Assembly: GCA_023627715.1 (NCBI GenBank)
Contig: JAMAHW010000006.1
Coordinates: forward strand, 372,001-436,000
Direction of reading: 5' to 3'
Origin: Periconia sp. R9002
Lineage: Eukaryota; Ascomycota; Dothideomycetes; Pleosporales; Periconiaceae
DNA length: 64,000 nucleotides
Each line of letters begins with the position of its first letter. Position 1 is the first letter of the stretch. Under the pieces are notes generated by a model that searched no databases, was not told the origin of the DNA, and saw nothing but the letters and a program-made list of their open reading frames with translations. Positions 24,501 through 36,883 of this stretch are shown one piece after another. The position numbers and the translations under genes are program-made.

Positions 24501-27500
24501 ATCCTTCAACTCCAGCACCTTCTCCCTTCGGAAACTCTCTCGGTCTGTAGAATTGATGATACCAAACTTGCTGGGCTTGAATGATGTATCCTGCATGTCG
24601 ACGCTGATCAGCAAGAGATGCGACAGCTCAACCACGTGAACCGGGCTGACTCCTCCTTTTCTAAGGAAGTTGGTCCAATCTTTCTTCGTGTTGCTGTCGT
24701 ATATCCTGTATTTGAAGTCGTATGGTAGAAGGTTCTGAACTTCAACAGGCGCTCCCAGTCGCAGGCGCATGTATGGATACACGCTGGTGAGTGGATCTTT
24801 CCTGTCAAACGATGCATGGAGTTGGAAATAGAATGGAGGCGATTGATCGTCTTGTTCCCCTCGGCAGGTGATGGTGCGAGTAGGGCGTTTGAGCAAATCT
24901 TTCCAGTGAAGTTGTTCATTTGACCAAGCATAGCCGAAGCCCTGGTCAGGGCGAATGACAAGAGAGTGCAAGAACGCAGCCCCAACCGGAGCCGGCCTTG
25001 CATCTCCTGGTGGAATCTTCTCGATCTTGAGCAGATGTCCCTCGTCGGGACTGTAAATGCCGAGCTCGATAGGGATCTGCGTGTTATTTTCTAGAAGAAG
25101 CGGTGATCTAAACGTGATGTTCTTGACATTGTCGGCACCCAATTTGACCTCGACAAGAATGCGATGCTGGATTCGGTCTTGCTTGGGTTTGAGGTTGTAC
25201 AAAGATTCGCCCTCGCGGTGCACGGGAATGCGTGGAATGGAATCAAACCCGCTGCCTTCCAGTCGAATACCAAGCACACCAGTTGCGCCTTCAGTAGATA
25301 AGGCTTCTCTGGTGGTCGAAGCATCTTCAAAGCGCCAGGGCTTCTCATCTCCATCCTCCAATTTTGTAGCATAGCCTTCTGTAAGATCCTTACCCTCTGC
25401 CCAAACATCAAGGTTGAAGCCGGTGTAGTTTCGTATCCGGTAAGGCGCATCGTTACCTCGAGGCTTGGACAGAATGTCCTCGTCGGTGGTAAGGAAGTCA
25501 AAGGACTTGGAAGCCAATGCAATGGTGGCTGCGGTGATGGTGAGTTCCATGGCCTTACGAGAGTACAGATCTACTCCAAGTCTATCAGGGTTTTGATCTT
25601 TTGACATATGGAAGCCTAGTTGCCACGGCTCAATCAAAGGTTCCCATGCCGATTTGGAGAAGTTGTATACGTTGATGAGAGTGTCGACATTAGTGTCGGC
25701 GGTCAATGCTCCTGACCAATCTCGTACATCGATTCCGAATTTCTTCACTCGCCAATCCAGCATAGGCATTTCGTGAACGTCTCCAATAAACACGACACGA
25801 ATGCCTTCAATGGTAACATTCATCTCCTCTCGCTTAATAACAGTGGAGCCCGGCCTGGGTGGCTGTTGAGGTGCATTGTGCTGCGAGGAGCGCTTCGTAG
25901 TAGCCAAGGACTTTGTTGCTGGTTTGGATGAGCCTGGTTTGGTAGACTTGGCCTTTTTCGATGGCGTGCTCTGCTTGATCTGCTGTGGTTTGTCGTCGGC
26001 CATTTTCTTGTCATTGTCGCCTCCCGACATGGCAGAAGCGCGATTAACAATCTGCATCGCCAGAAGAATATCACGAAGAGAAAGTCGTAGTACAAGGGGT
26101 TCGATATCGCACGTAATGCTCGTAAGAGATGATTTTGTGCCCTGATTTCTTATATCCAGAGCAGTCTGTATGCTGAAGTCGTCGAGAATGCGCAGCCTGC
26201 TCGTCTCAAAGCGATCCATGCGACAAAGGAACATGCCTACTTTGTCCACCTGTAAAGTCATGGCCTGCTGCTTCGACACGAGGACTTGTTTTGTGCCTAG
26301 CACGATGGCTTCAGAGCTTGCAATTGCTGGGTTGGCGATCAGCACGACTTGCGCATCCACGAGATTAACGCGATACGAGATATTCATGCCACTTTCTTCG
26401 GATGCCTCTGAGCTGGGATTCGCCAGTGTGCGACTGCCATCCGTTGACAGAATCTCGGAGTCACTGTCCAGATCTTCATTTTCCGTCTCCTCTTCAATAG
26501 CTAGAGGCTCCTCGGTCGCCAGTCCAGCAGTCACAAAAGCCTGTAGTGCGAATAGATAGTCCAGAGCTAGAATGATTCTCGGGCTATCGATGGTGAGAAG
26601 AGCAATTAGGCTCTTTTGCTGTCCGCCTGACATGGAAATGCTCGCCATGAATTGCTGTTTGACATCCGAGTTGATCAATGACATGATCTTCCTGAACTTG
26701 TTCGTTCCTTGCGACCTGCTGTCCCGGATAGTGAATGACTGCACAACCAACTCAGCCTCCAGGGAGCCGTCGCTGATCATACGTAATTTGACGTTCGTAT
26801 CGTTTAGTGAGAATTTGGATAAGCTTGCAGCCTCCACATTGCCAATTGGTTCACCGTCTTTTGATTGAACGAGCTCCAAGCCAACAGTGCCCACCTTAAA
26901 GACAAAGTCCAATTTGGTCCATTTTCCATCTTCGTTCAACAGTTCTGGAGCTTGTCTTGAGACCAAGTCTTGCGAACTTTCCGGCGACGGTTTATCGCTC
27001 AATTGTCTCGCTGGCCGTGTTTGTTCCTCTGGAAGTTCTTGGTGAAGGTTCTGCTCAACCTCTTCAGCGTCGGTAGCGAAGGCAGCGGGAATGGATCGTG
27101 ATAATTCGAGGGCGAACTTCATTTGTTCGGGCGAAAGCTGAAGGTTGATGTTTGACATGTTACCAACGATTTCAAGATCCGGCCGCTGAAGCCCAGGCGT
27201 ATGTTCCACCATTGTAATGTTGAAGTCGACATCCACCTTATCAATAAGTTGCAGCTCCTCGGAACGGTCTTCATCATAATGCAGCTTCGATGTCAATTTG
27301 ATGTTTCGCACGCCAGCCGACAACTTGTTTGCGACGACAGAGTCGTCAGAGTCATCCAAGGGTACAAATTTGTTCTTAGCATAAATCTCTCCCAAGTTCG
27401 CCGTAAGCGTATCTCTGTCAGGCTTATCAGATATGACCATCCTGGGGAAAACCAAGATGGGCGTGCTGATGACAATGTCGAAATGCATTTTCGCGGACCG

Positions 27501-30500
27501 TTGCTGGATCTGGTTGGCCTGGTTCGCAGCTGCTTGACGAGCGGCATTGAAAATGGCTTGCATCTTGCCAAATTTGACAGCAAACTCCATAATTTTCCGG
27601 AATGGCTCCGTAAGGAAGTTGATCTTGATCGAACCGGTCTTGAGGATGACGGAGGAGTCATATCCAGGATAGCTGTCGGACTCGCTATTGAACGTCTCAT
27701 AGCTGAAGTCTGCTAGGTTTTTGCCTTCAATGGTAACCAGTTGGCGCATGGGCGAGTCTTCTGACACACCCTGGTTGACATCATCAATCAAGGACAAATT
27801 GCCAAGACGTCCACCAATTCGCATTGTGCCACCGCTGAGGAATATACCGACATCGCCAGAGTTCAAACTCAATGTGGCCAGCCGGATCCCATCATTATTG
27901 AGGATGACGGCAATGCGCTTGAGCTCAGCTCGTATACGGATCTTATCCTGATTATTCTGCGCTTGTTGCTGCTCCTGTTGCTGTCCTGACTTGTCTGCGA
28001 TCTGTGCCTGTTGGTTTTGCGGCGGGCCTTGATTGGTGAATGTGAGGAGGACAAAGTCGAGCAGTGTCAACAATGTCCTTCGTGTAACGATCAAATTGAT
28101 GGTTGATACCGCAACATCTAGGTTCATTGCAATACCCTCGTACTTGCTCTGGAATTCGGGAGACTCTTTGTTCACTCTAACAAATTTGAGCGAGAACAAG
28201 TCTTTCTGCTCGTCTTCCGACGCATCTTCCGAAGATATGATGTTCCTGAATTCGGGCATAGGATTTGCTTCGACATGATCTTCCACGGCCAAACTCTTCA
28301 AGCTCACCTCAGCAACCATCTCAAATGGTTCTTGATAGAAGTTAAGGTCAAAGTGTTCAGCCACAAGCTCAACCAGCAGCTCATCCGCCTTCTTGCCCTC
28401 CGAATCCGCTTTGAACAGCGAGCCTCGAAGCTTGTCCACAGTGAAGTTGAACTCAAAATTCCGCTGGTGAATATTGATGTCAGATGGTGGTTTCGCCTCA
28501 GGAGCGTCCTCGAATTTTTCATCCTTGTCATCATCGCCGTCCTCTTCCACAACAAGCTCTTGCTCTTGGGCAGCAAATTGAAACGATTTAGACCTCGGCC
28601 TGCCTAGTGGGTCCTCACTCGGTTTGGCATCGCTCGTGGGTTTTATGTTCGCCGGTCCCTTCGCGCCCTCGACTTGCTTGCTCGGTTCGACATCATCGTC
28701 GAATTTCGGTATGGCCACATCGATCAACTTCATGAGGTTCTTGTATTTTTGATCAGAAATCGATGCGTGCAGCACGGGTAAGTTACCCGAAACTCTGAAT
28801 TTCGTGAGATCAGATGCCTTTGGGATGATACAGATCTCGATCTTGAAATCCATGTTAATTCTGTCGATAATGTGCAGAGCTTTGGAATCAGACTTCTCAT
28901 CAAGTTGCGCCCTTGTCTCGTCGATGGAGGGTCCGATGAGCACTTGTGTGGAGTCCAACTTGAGCAGAAATTTGTCGTACATGAGGTTTTCCAGGCGTCG
29001 GAAGTCTTCATCTGTGTACTGATGCTTTTGTTTCGACTGCACGTCGTGCAATGTCGCCTTGTCCACAAGTTCACTCGTAACACTTATGTGACCTGCATCA
29101 AGAATCAAGCAGTTACTGGATTTCTTTGTCACGGAGTCCGGAACGATGATCAGAGGAGCTTGCAGATCCAGCTGTGCATTGATAGTCTTGTGCTCTGTGA
29201 GGGCAAATTCCAAGCCAGCACGCGTCTGTTGTCTGATACCTTCGACAGTTGCGCCAGCGGTTTCCATGAGAGCTCCGATGGATTCCATGTGGCGAGCGGG
29301 CGGCTTGAAAAATTTGGCAACTTCCACAATGAACTTGGGATTATACACAAACTCCATACCCTTAAGCTTCATGGTCAAAGCAGTGTCAGCGCTACCATCG
29401 AGTGGGTTTTTCTCGAAAGAAAGCTGGAAGAAGGGGTCCTCCTTTTCTTCCTCCTCATCTTCTTCAGCTTCCTTAAGCGGCGTTTCATCGTCATTCAACT
29501 CCTCGATACGATGGTCATCAGGAACTGGGGCAGCATCTTTGATTGTGATGATTTGAGGGAACAGGCTGCCCTCGGTAGTGCCGTCGTAGAGACGCATGCC
29601 TTCAAGTGCTACCTTGACGAACATGGAATCCGTGCGCTGCAAAAACTGTGTACTGAATGAATCGAAAAGCAAGCGGAGAATCTCATTTGACTTTCCATGG
29701 GGATCGCGTTTGAGAGTAAAGCTACCGGTTCGTAGACTCATATTGACTTCCATTTTGACGTACTCGCGTGGCATATCTACCGACTCTTCAATGGCCTTCT
29801 TCTCGTCCCAGTCTATCGCATTGTACAGTTCATTGCGCTGCTCATCCGTCATCTGGGTATTATCGTCCTTGTTCTCTTCTTCTTTCGTGCCCCAGATCCA
29901 GGAACTCCAACCCTGTTTCGGGGGCGGCTTCTGAACCCCGACATTCTCTTTTCGCAGCTGATTGCGCGCAAGAGATCGCCAGAATCTGAGATCCTCGTAC
30001 GACAGCTTGCGCTCAAGCTTGTCGAGTTCCTCCGCCTCCTCTGCGGTAAGCTTCTCCTCCCGCTTCTTCTTTTTGAACAAATCAATGTACCGTATCCGGT
30101 CGTCTCGGCGTTCTTTGAAATAGTCCCAGCTCCACCGGCGGTTTCGCTCGTGGATCTTGTCAAGAACAGCTTGACCAGCGAACCGCAACCATCCCGCAGG
30201 ATCTTCCTTTGGTGACGATTTGGGCTGGTACTTCTTGTATTCCTGGTGGCGGATAAAGTAGTGAAACAGGTCAACCAACATGAGAGCATCGCGATATTGG
30301 TCCTCGTCAATGATGAAACCAAGCTCATCAAATAACAACCGCGCCTTCATTTTCGGCCTATCCGATTTACCAGTCTTGTCCATCTCCAATCCCATGCGCC
30401 CACTGATGGGTTTGAGAATGAACTGATGGTTGCCCAGGTTTGGATTATCGCCTCGAACAATCATACCTCGTACCTGCTCAATGAAGTCATCATGGTTTAT

Positions 30501-31208
30501 GTCTTGCTCATCCCTGCTCTGGTTACCCCGGCCAGTGCCAATGAGTTTGGCATCGGTGTCCCAGTATATAGCTAGCGAGCCAAGGGTAGCAAGCTTGTGT
30601 GTGGAAGTTGTGCCACCTTGAATAAAGGTGGGCTTCCAGTTCTCATCCGTGCTGATGGCACTGAAGTCAGCGAGCGTGATACCCAGAGCGAAGGGATGGC
30701 CAGGATCGGATATCGAGTCTTCGTATCGGATATGAATGTTCTTCACCGTGACCTGGACATTGTCTACAATTGCAGTGACCATGCTTGCGGTAAAGCTCTG
30801 ATTCTTTTGTTGTTCCTCAGCGCTCATTCCCTCCGTGTTCCGCTCCTTGAGCAACTCTGCACTGTCAAGTTTCTCCATCTTAACAGCGTGTGCTCTCCGT
30901 TCTTCCTCATCGGCGTCATAATCTGCATCCTCCTTAGGGGCCGCCAACAGAAAAACATCCTCGATATTAATCTTCAGCGGTTTGCCTCGTAGATTCGACC
31001 ATGGAATGGAGAGTGTGAGCGATCCCAGGTGTCCTTCTACCACGTTCAAAGGCAGGTGTAGCTGATCGAGAGCTTCGCGTCGAAGTTCGAGGTTCCGCAG
31101 CTTGACGTCGCCAGACCAGATGCCGACATTGAGTTGTTTGGGGTCGAAGTTCTGGACATACATGCCCAAGAACCGATTGAGGAGGTTTGCAACCAAACCC
31201 TCAAGCAT
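21584..31208 (-). CDS. VPS13: VPS13 lipid-transfer protein
   Basis: Very large bridge-like lipid transfer protein working at membrane contact sites (mitochondria, vacuole, endosome, prospore membrane). Two exons, 31208-24463 and 24413-21584, are split by a 49 nt GT-AG intron; the junction codon reads Tyr in NMHF-YNYPDGGG. The spliced product is about 3,191 aa, very near the size known for yeast Vps13. The N-terminus is the classic chorein domain (MLEGLVANLLNRFLGMYVQN, through LNVGIWSGDVKLRNLELR). A long middle region of repeated beta segments follows, then the VAB/SHR-binding region from about 1920 (IRNYTGFNLDVWAEG). The C-terminal ATG2-like/DH-like region is near 2835-2990 (NPVGLFTNISSGVADIFYEP, GVGKGLLGVPTKAAIG), and a PH-like end follows. 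The gene is complete and intact. It is divergent from the Emi1-like gene across 789 bases. Confidence 0.97.
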
Positions 31209-31997
31209 TGCAGCGAGAGGCGACCGTTACCCAGGTCGGGGCGGTGGTAGAGAAAGAAGAGTATGTAGGGTTAGGATGGCGGGGTATTAGGCTAGGTAGG
31301 TAGAGGTGAAGGGATCGTAGTTCGTCAAGTCATAGAGAAATCGCTATAGGTGTGTAAGAAAAGCGCGACAGTGGGTATCGAATTACAAGCCAATGTACAC
31401 AGGAGTGTGGGTGATGTCGTAGGAGACGAGACGCGGTGCCGCGGGGATGCAGAGCAAGGCAGCAACACTCAAGTCAGGCCAGCCTCCAAACTCCGGGCGG
31501 GGGCGATTGCAGGAGGGTAAGAGAGATGGTAGGGACGACCGTAAACCAAGCTCAGACACACAGGAATACTCAACTCCAACAATGAGGGCTGTGAAAAGAT
31601 TGGAGAATAGAATGACAGTAGAATGGAATGAATGATCGCCCACAAGGCAGTTAGTGGCATGACGTATTCCGCTTGGGCAGCTTTTAAAATGTGGTCCGTG
31701 CGGCCCCCGACGATGATTCGTCCGATGTTTTCTGGGCTTTGAGAGTGCACCCTGATTTCATCAATTTGTGCCAGCGCAGATATCATTTCAACGATCACAC
31801 GTGTTACCCGCCCGCATACGCTTGACAGTTACGCGTTCCAGAGAACTGGTTCCGATATCGTATCCTCCGCCTCGGCGCTGCCCCGCGAGCCAATTCCCGC
31901 GCGACAGTATCCAAAAATTCGGTCCACCTCTGACTATCCGTATCGCGACCGGCCACTGCCCACCCATCCAACGACAGCGACAACTCCCACATAAACA
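31209..31997. other. Divergent promoter region, VPS13 / EMI1-like
   Basis: 789 bases between two divergent start codons. No coding sequence or clear element could be assigned. Confidence 0.5.
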
Positions 31998-32549
31998 ATG
32001 GCCTGGAATTTCTGGTCCTCCACACCCCCCAACGAGGGCGCCAAAACCGAACCCGTGCAACAACAACAACCCACAACACCACCTCCACCACCTCCCTCAT
32101 CACAAACTCCCCAACAAGACCAACCCACCACCACCACCACCACCACCACAAAACCCTCCGACTTCGACACGGCCTTCCCGCACCTCGCCTCTCCCCCTCC
32201 CTCCTCCACGCAAGCGACGCCCTACGACCCGCTCCTCCCAACCACAATGTCCTGCCGCGCCGCCTTCGACAACGCCTTCTACTGCTCCTCCCTCGGCGGC
32301 CACTTCAACGACATCTACCGCTACGGCCAGCTGCGCTCCTGCAGCGAGCAGTGGGCCGATTGGCGCTTCTGCATGCGCATCAAGACCTTGTCTCCCGAGG
32401 GCAAAGCCGAGGCTATACAGGAGAGGTATCGCGAGAAGGAGAGGAAGGTGCTGGAGGGCCCCAATAGTGAGGATGTGTGGAAACGGAGGGGCGTTGGGGA
32501 GGAGGTTGAGCGGCCTTTTGGACGGGAGAGGATAGACAGGGAGGAGTAG
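31998..32549 (+). CDS. Emi1-like twin CX9C protein (DUF3128)
   Basis: Single exon, 183 aa. Residues 86-125 hold two CX9C motifs (Cys86/Cys96 and Cys115/Cys125) separated by 18 residues, with the family pattern SCRAAFDNAFYC and RSCSEQWADWRFCMR. This is the DUF3128/EMI1 family; twin CX9C proteins are usually imported into the mitochondrial intermembrane space and oxidised by Mia40. Yeast Emi1 is linked to sporulation and respiration, but the biochemical role is not known. The first 80 residues are a low-complexity extension (poly-Gln, poly-Pro and a run of eight Thr encoded by ACC repeats), probably disordered. The tail is charged (Arg/Glu-rich). The ATG at 31998 is the first in frame, though the conserved part begins only at about residue 75. 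Confidence 0.85.
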   Translation: MAWNFWSSTPPNEGAKTEPVQQQQPTTPPPPPPSSQTPQQDQPTTTTTTTTKPSDFDTAFPHLASPPPSSTQATPYDPLLPTTMSCRAAFDNAFYCSSLGGHFNDIYRYGQLRSCSEQWADWRFCMRIKTLSPEGKAEAIQERYREKERKVLEGPNSEDVWKRRGVGEEVERPFGRERIDREE

Positions 32550-33327
32550 AAGGAGGGTATTGCGATGAGGATGTAGTGTGTTGTATTTGTATTGGTTAAG
32601 AAGAATCGAGCAGAATTCGATTGTATGATAGGGTTGGAAATGTATTATATCTCATATCTATGCAATTGATAGACTAGCTGGGGGTATGGAATGGAATTTC
32701 GACTGGAGAATCACATCTTAATCACAATTAACACATGGATATTGCGCACTATGAAACTACCTTGCGTGTGGAATACTTTTGTACCCTCAAATCGGCTATC
32801 CACTCGTATTCGGAGTACATGAGAGCAGGGTCATGTCATATGTCAAAACGCTTGACCGGCGAGAGCATGAATCATATTTGTATCGATGTGAAAAAGTTTA
32901 TCGAATGCTGTAAATGTGACCTGATATTTCATATGTATTAGAGATGTTGTATTCTACTAGCAATTTGGCTTGTCTTGATGTACATCGTACAAAAATACAA
33001 TCATGACTACAAAATCTGTGCACGTATATTAGATGCAGAAGAACGACGTGTGGCATATCTACCCGCTACACACAGCACATTCGAAACATCACACCAAATG
33101 GAACGTTTTTGAATTTGAACATGTATTATTGAATTTCATGAACTAGCCCTAGAGACGATTAAACCATCCATCAGCTATATCTAGTACTTTTCCTAGCTCC
33201 AGTCATAATCGTGACTCATCCCATGCAATGAAAAGAGACCCAAACGCCGAATGGCCGCCGCCCAAAAGGAAGAAACCCTCTATGCGGATGATCAAAAGGA
33301 AAAATGCTCATCTTGTAAGCGAGTCGC
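32550..33327. other. Convergent intergenic spacer
   Basis: A/T-rich region between the 3' ends of the Emi1-like gene (+) and Hsp70 (-). Nothing further seen. Confidence 0.5.
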
Positions 33328-34384
33328 TTAGTCGACCTCCTCAACAGTTGGGCCGTCATCGTGGCCACCACCGGGGGCAGCGCCGCCAGCGCCAGGGAAG
33401 CCAGCGCCACCGGGCATACCGCCAGGCATGCCACCCTCAGCACCAGATCCGTAGAACTTCATCATGATGGGGTTGGCAACAGCCTCGAGCTCCTTCTGTT
33501 GAGATTCATACTCATCCTTGGTGGCCTGCTGGTTGTCATCGAGCCACTGGACAACCTTGTCGATCTCAGACTTGAGCTTCTCCTTGTCACCAGCATCAAG
33601 CTTCTCCTCAACCTTGCTGTCGGACAGAGTGTTGCGGAGAGAGTATGCGTAGGACTCGAGAGCGTTCTTGGCGGAGATACGGCCAGCCTCAGCCTCATCC
33701 TCCTCCTTGTACTTCTCAGCCTCAGCCAACATGCGCTCAATCTCCTCCTTGGACAAGCGGCCCTTGTCGTTGGTGATGACGATCTTGTTGGTCTTTCCGG
33801 TACCCTTCTCAAGGGCGGAAACGTTCATGATACCGTTCGCATCCAAGTCGAAAGTGACCTCGATCTGAGGAACACCGCGAGGCGCAGGAGGGATACCAGT
33901 AAGCTCGAACTTGCCCATCAAGTTATTGTCCTTAGTACGGGCACGCTCACCCTCGTACACTTGAATAAGCACACCGGGCTGGTTGTCGCTGAAAGTAGAG
34001 AAGACCTCGGACTTCTTGGTGGGGATAGTGGTGTTGCGCTTGATCAAAGGAGTCATGACACCACCAGCGGTCTCGATACCGAGAGAGAGCGGGGCGACGT
34101 CCAAGAGCAAGATCTCGTTGGTGGACTTGCTGGAAGTGTCACCGGACAAGATAGCGGCCTGAACAGCGGCACCGTAGGCAACAGCCTCATCGGGGTTGAT
34201 GGACTTGTTGGGCTCCTTGCCGTTGAAGAAGTCGGAGACCATCTTCTGGACCTTGGGAATACGGGTGGAACCTCCAACCAAGACGATCTCGTGGACAGAG
34301 GACTTGTCGATCTTAGCGTCGCGGAGGACACGCTCAACGGGCTCCATGGTGGAACGGAAGAGGTCCTGGCACAACTCCTCGAAA

Positions 34385-34419
<35 letters not shown>

Positions 34420-34985
34420 CTCATAGAGCGAATCGATCTCGATGGAGGTCTGGGCAGAGGAAGAGAGGGTGCGCTTGGCACGCTCGCAAGCAGTGCGGAG
34501 ACGACGGAGGGCACGAGCGTTGGAAGTGAGATCCTAAACAACATAATGTTAGCAGACGTTCAACCAATAACCAAAAGTGCTGAGGTAAGTGCCAGACGTG
34601 ATGATAAAACGTCAAAAATAGGGTACGTAAAACGTATCCCGACATCTTATATCACCCCAGACAGCCAACCAAACCAGCCATCTCAATGGAACCGGGTAGG
34701 GGATAACATACCTTCTTGTGTTTCCTCTTGAATTCGTTGGTGAAGTGGTTCACGAGGCGGTTGTCGAAGTCCTCACCACCCAAGTGAGTGTCACCGGCAG
34801 TAGACTTGACTTCGAAGATACCCTCCTCAATGGTCAAGAGGGAGACATCGAAGGTACCACCACCAAGATCGAAGATCAAGACGTTGCGCTCACCAGTAGT
34901 CTTCTTGTCAAGACCATAGGCAATAGCAGCGGCAGTGGGCTCGTTGATGATACGGAGAACGTTGAGGCCAGCAATGAGACCGGCA

Positions 34986-35023
<38 letters not shown>

Positions 35024-35522
35024 AGGAACAGTGACGACGGCATTGTTGACGGTGCCACCAAGGTAGCTCTCGGCGGTCTCACGCATCTTGACGAGAACCA
35101 TGGAGGAGATTTCCTCGGGGGTGAACTGCTTGGTCTCGCCCTTGAACTCAACCTGGACAACAGGCTTGCCGCCCTTGTCGACGATCTTGAAGGGGAAGTG
35201 CTTCATATCGGCCTGGACCTCAGGATCGTTGAACTTGCGTCCGATCAATCGCTTGGCGTCGAAGACGGTGTTGGCAGGGTTCATGGCGACTTGGTTCTTT
35301 GCCGAGTCACCAATCAAACGCTCGGTGTCGGTGAAGGCAACGAACGACGGGGTGGTTCGGTTACCCTGGTCGTTGGCGATAATCTGGAAGCCATGTCAGT
35401 GAATTGAACGTGGATCGACAGGAAGATGGGTAGGAGAAGGAACATACCTCAATACGGTCATCACGGAAGATACCGACGCAAGAGTACGTCGTACCCAGAT
35501 CGATACCGACAGCGGGAGCCAT
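33328..35522 (-). CDS. Cytosolic Hsp70 chaperone (SSA type)
   Basis: ATP-dependent chaperone of the cytosol. Three exons (35522-35448, 35383-34712, 34533-33328) with introns of 64 and 178 nt join to 650 aa. The nucleotide-binding domain is intact: [11 protein letters not shown] (8-18), [10 protein letters not shown] (196-205) and [10 protein letters not shown] (about 334-343). The substrate-binding domain has [14 protein letters not shown] and the helical lid, then a Gly/Pro/Met-rich tail ([18 protein letters not shown]). The C-terminal EEVD (PTVEEVD) binds TPR co-chaperones and marks the cytosolic class, not the mitochondrial or ER class. The start at 35522 precedes [14 protein letters not shown], typical of SSA proteins. 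The 178 nt intron is unusually long beside its neighbours. A perfect three-unit heat shock element lies about 217 bases upstream of the ATG. Confidence 0.97.
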
Positions 35523-35738
35523 GGTGTTGTAGTTGACGTAAACGCAGAATAAAGTGGGGTATGGGTATCAAGTAGGTAAGGAAATGGAAAAAAAGGTAGT
35601 CGCAGAGTGCTCACGAAAAGTCTGAGTAGACTGAAATCGCAGTGAGTCTTTGTATTCTGATGTAGTTGAGTGTAGGAAAAAGGTAGGAAGCTGCGAGGCA
35701 GGTGGTCTTAAATGGTAGAAATTTTGGTGTGGTTTTGA

Positions 35739-35751
35739 TTCCAGAAGATTC
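35739..35751 (-). promoter_or_regulatory. Heat shock element
   Basis: TTCcaGAAgaTTC is a perfect three-unit inverted array (TTCnnGAAnnTTC) for the trimeric heat shock factor Hsf1. It is about 217 bases upstream of the Hsp70 ATG. The sequence match is direct; occupancy is inferred. Confidence 0.75.
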
Positions 35752-36046
35752 GGTCGACGTCTGCGGACCGTGCAGCCAACCAGGGTAGATTCCACCACCT
35801 TCGAGCACTCTCTGTGGCCCACCCCAACGATATTGGGGGGCAAATACCGCTCTGAGCGGGCTATCTGTTTGCTCTCAGGCCATTCTGACCACAATGGCCC
35901 GCCCTATCCTTCTTTACAACGGTGAAAAACCCCTGTCTCGATGGTTGAAGCACTGTTTTTCTTTGACGTTCCGCCCTTGTAGCTATGACAACACGGCCCC
36001 GCCTCAGGCGATGAGGTAAGCGGGGAGCCCCGCCATTCACTTGGTG

Positions 36047-36097
36047 CCAGTAGTTACCAGGTTACCAGCAGTTACGAGCAGTTACTAGTAGCTACCA
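36047..36097. repeat. Imperfect tandem repeat of about 11 bases
   Basis: Four to five degenerate units of the kind AGTAGTTACC / AGCAGTTACG / AGCAGTTACT. Seen directly; function unknown. Confidence 0.6.
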
Positions 36098-36649
36098 TAT
36101 TCGTCATACTAGGTTCAAAAGTAAAAGTCTTCGTCAATTTCACTTTTTCGTCGTAGCTACGATGCCCGTGAAAGTGGCATGCACAGAGCCACGCCCATCG
36201 ATCGCGGCAAGCTGGAAAGCAAATCCATTCAGCCCCGCAAGGCAAGGCAAACGCCGTCTGCACCTTGGCTGAGAGGCGGCATTCTCACGGTTAGGCAGCA
36301 TTGCGGGCGAGATACACTGCCTTCTTGCGCCACGTCTACATGCCTACAAGTACAGATAGGTATCAACGAGCATCGATGATCGATCTAGCGACATTTCCCT
36401 CACCTCAAATATGCCTTGTTCTACTGAGCTGTCTTTGAGTCTGCTTGGGGGCAATTTGCACCTTTACTTTATCATGTATGTACATGTGCGCGCATTGCGT
36501 GTGGTGCGTTCTCGTCTAAGTCCATTGTGAATAGTTATACCAATCTCCCATAGAGATTCGCAAGCAAAAGCTTTCCCGTTTGGTCCAGAATTCCCATTGC
36601 CTAGATAACGTAAGCATCGTGTTTCGATTGCACCCGGATCGTGTTCCTG

Positions 36650-36659
36650 ATCACGTGAT
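36650..36659. promoter_or_regulatory. E-box-type palindrome ATCACGTGAT
   Basis: Ten-base palindrome containing CACGTG, about 225 bases upstream of the ATG at 36884. Such sites bind bHLH factors (for example the Pho4/Cbf1 class). The site is seen; its use is inferred. Confidence 0.35.
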
Positions 36660-36883
36660 GCATGTGGCTTTTCACCTTGGAAGGTTAGTGTGCTACGTCA
36701 TTTCCACGTTAAGCTCCCGAGCTTATCCATGCTACGTGGGGAGCTTCCAAGCTTGAATGCGACAGCTTGTTATCATTGTTTCTCTTTTCCTTACTCCCTT
36801 TTTGCTCCCTAAACTTCCTTTTCCTGTGGTTTCAATTAATTGAGCTTCAAAATCTGCTTATCCAACCCCCCCTTGCCGACACA

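Larger units (their letters stand above)
35523..36883. other. Divergent intergenic region, Hsp70 / DUF3429-like
   Basis: 1.36 kb between divergent genes. It holds the heat shock element at 35739, a short tandem repeat at 36047-36097, and the palindrome ATCACGTGAT at 36650-36659. Confidence 0.5.

Noticed and set aside
28872..29660. 262-codon frame inside VPS13 on the other strand
   Set aside because: Shadow of VPS13 coding sequence.
33361..34731. 456-codon open frame antisense to Hsp70
   Set aside because: A known codon-bias artefact opposite highly expressed Hsp70 genes; the Leu/Val/Gly/Asp-rich product has no domain. The same goes for 34718-35407.
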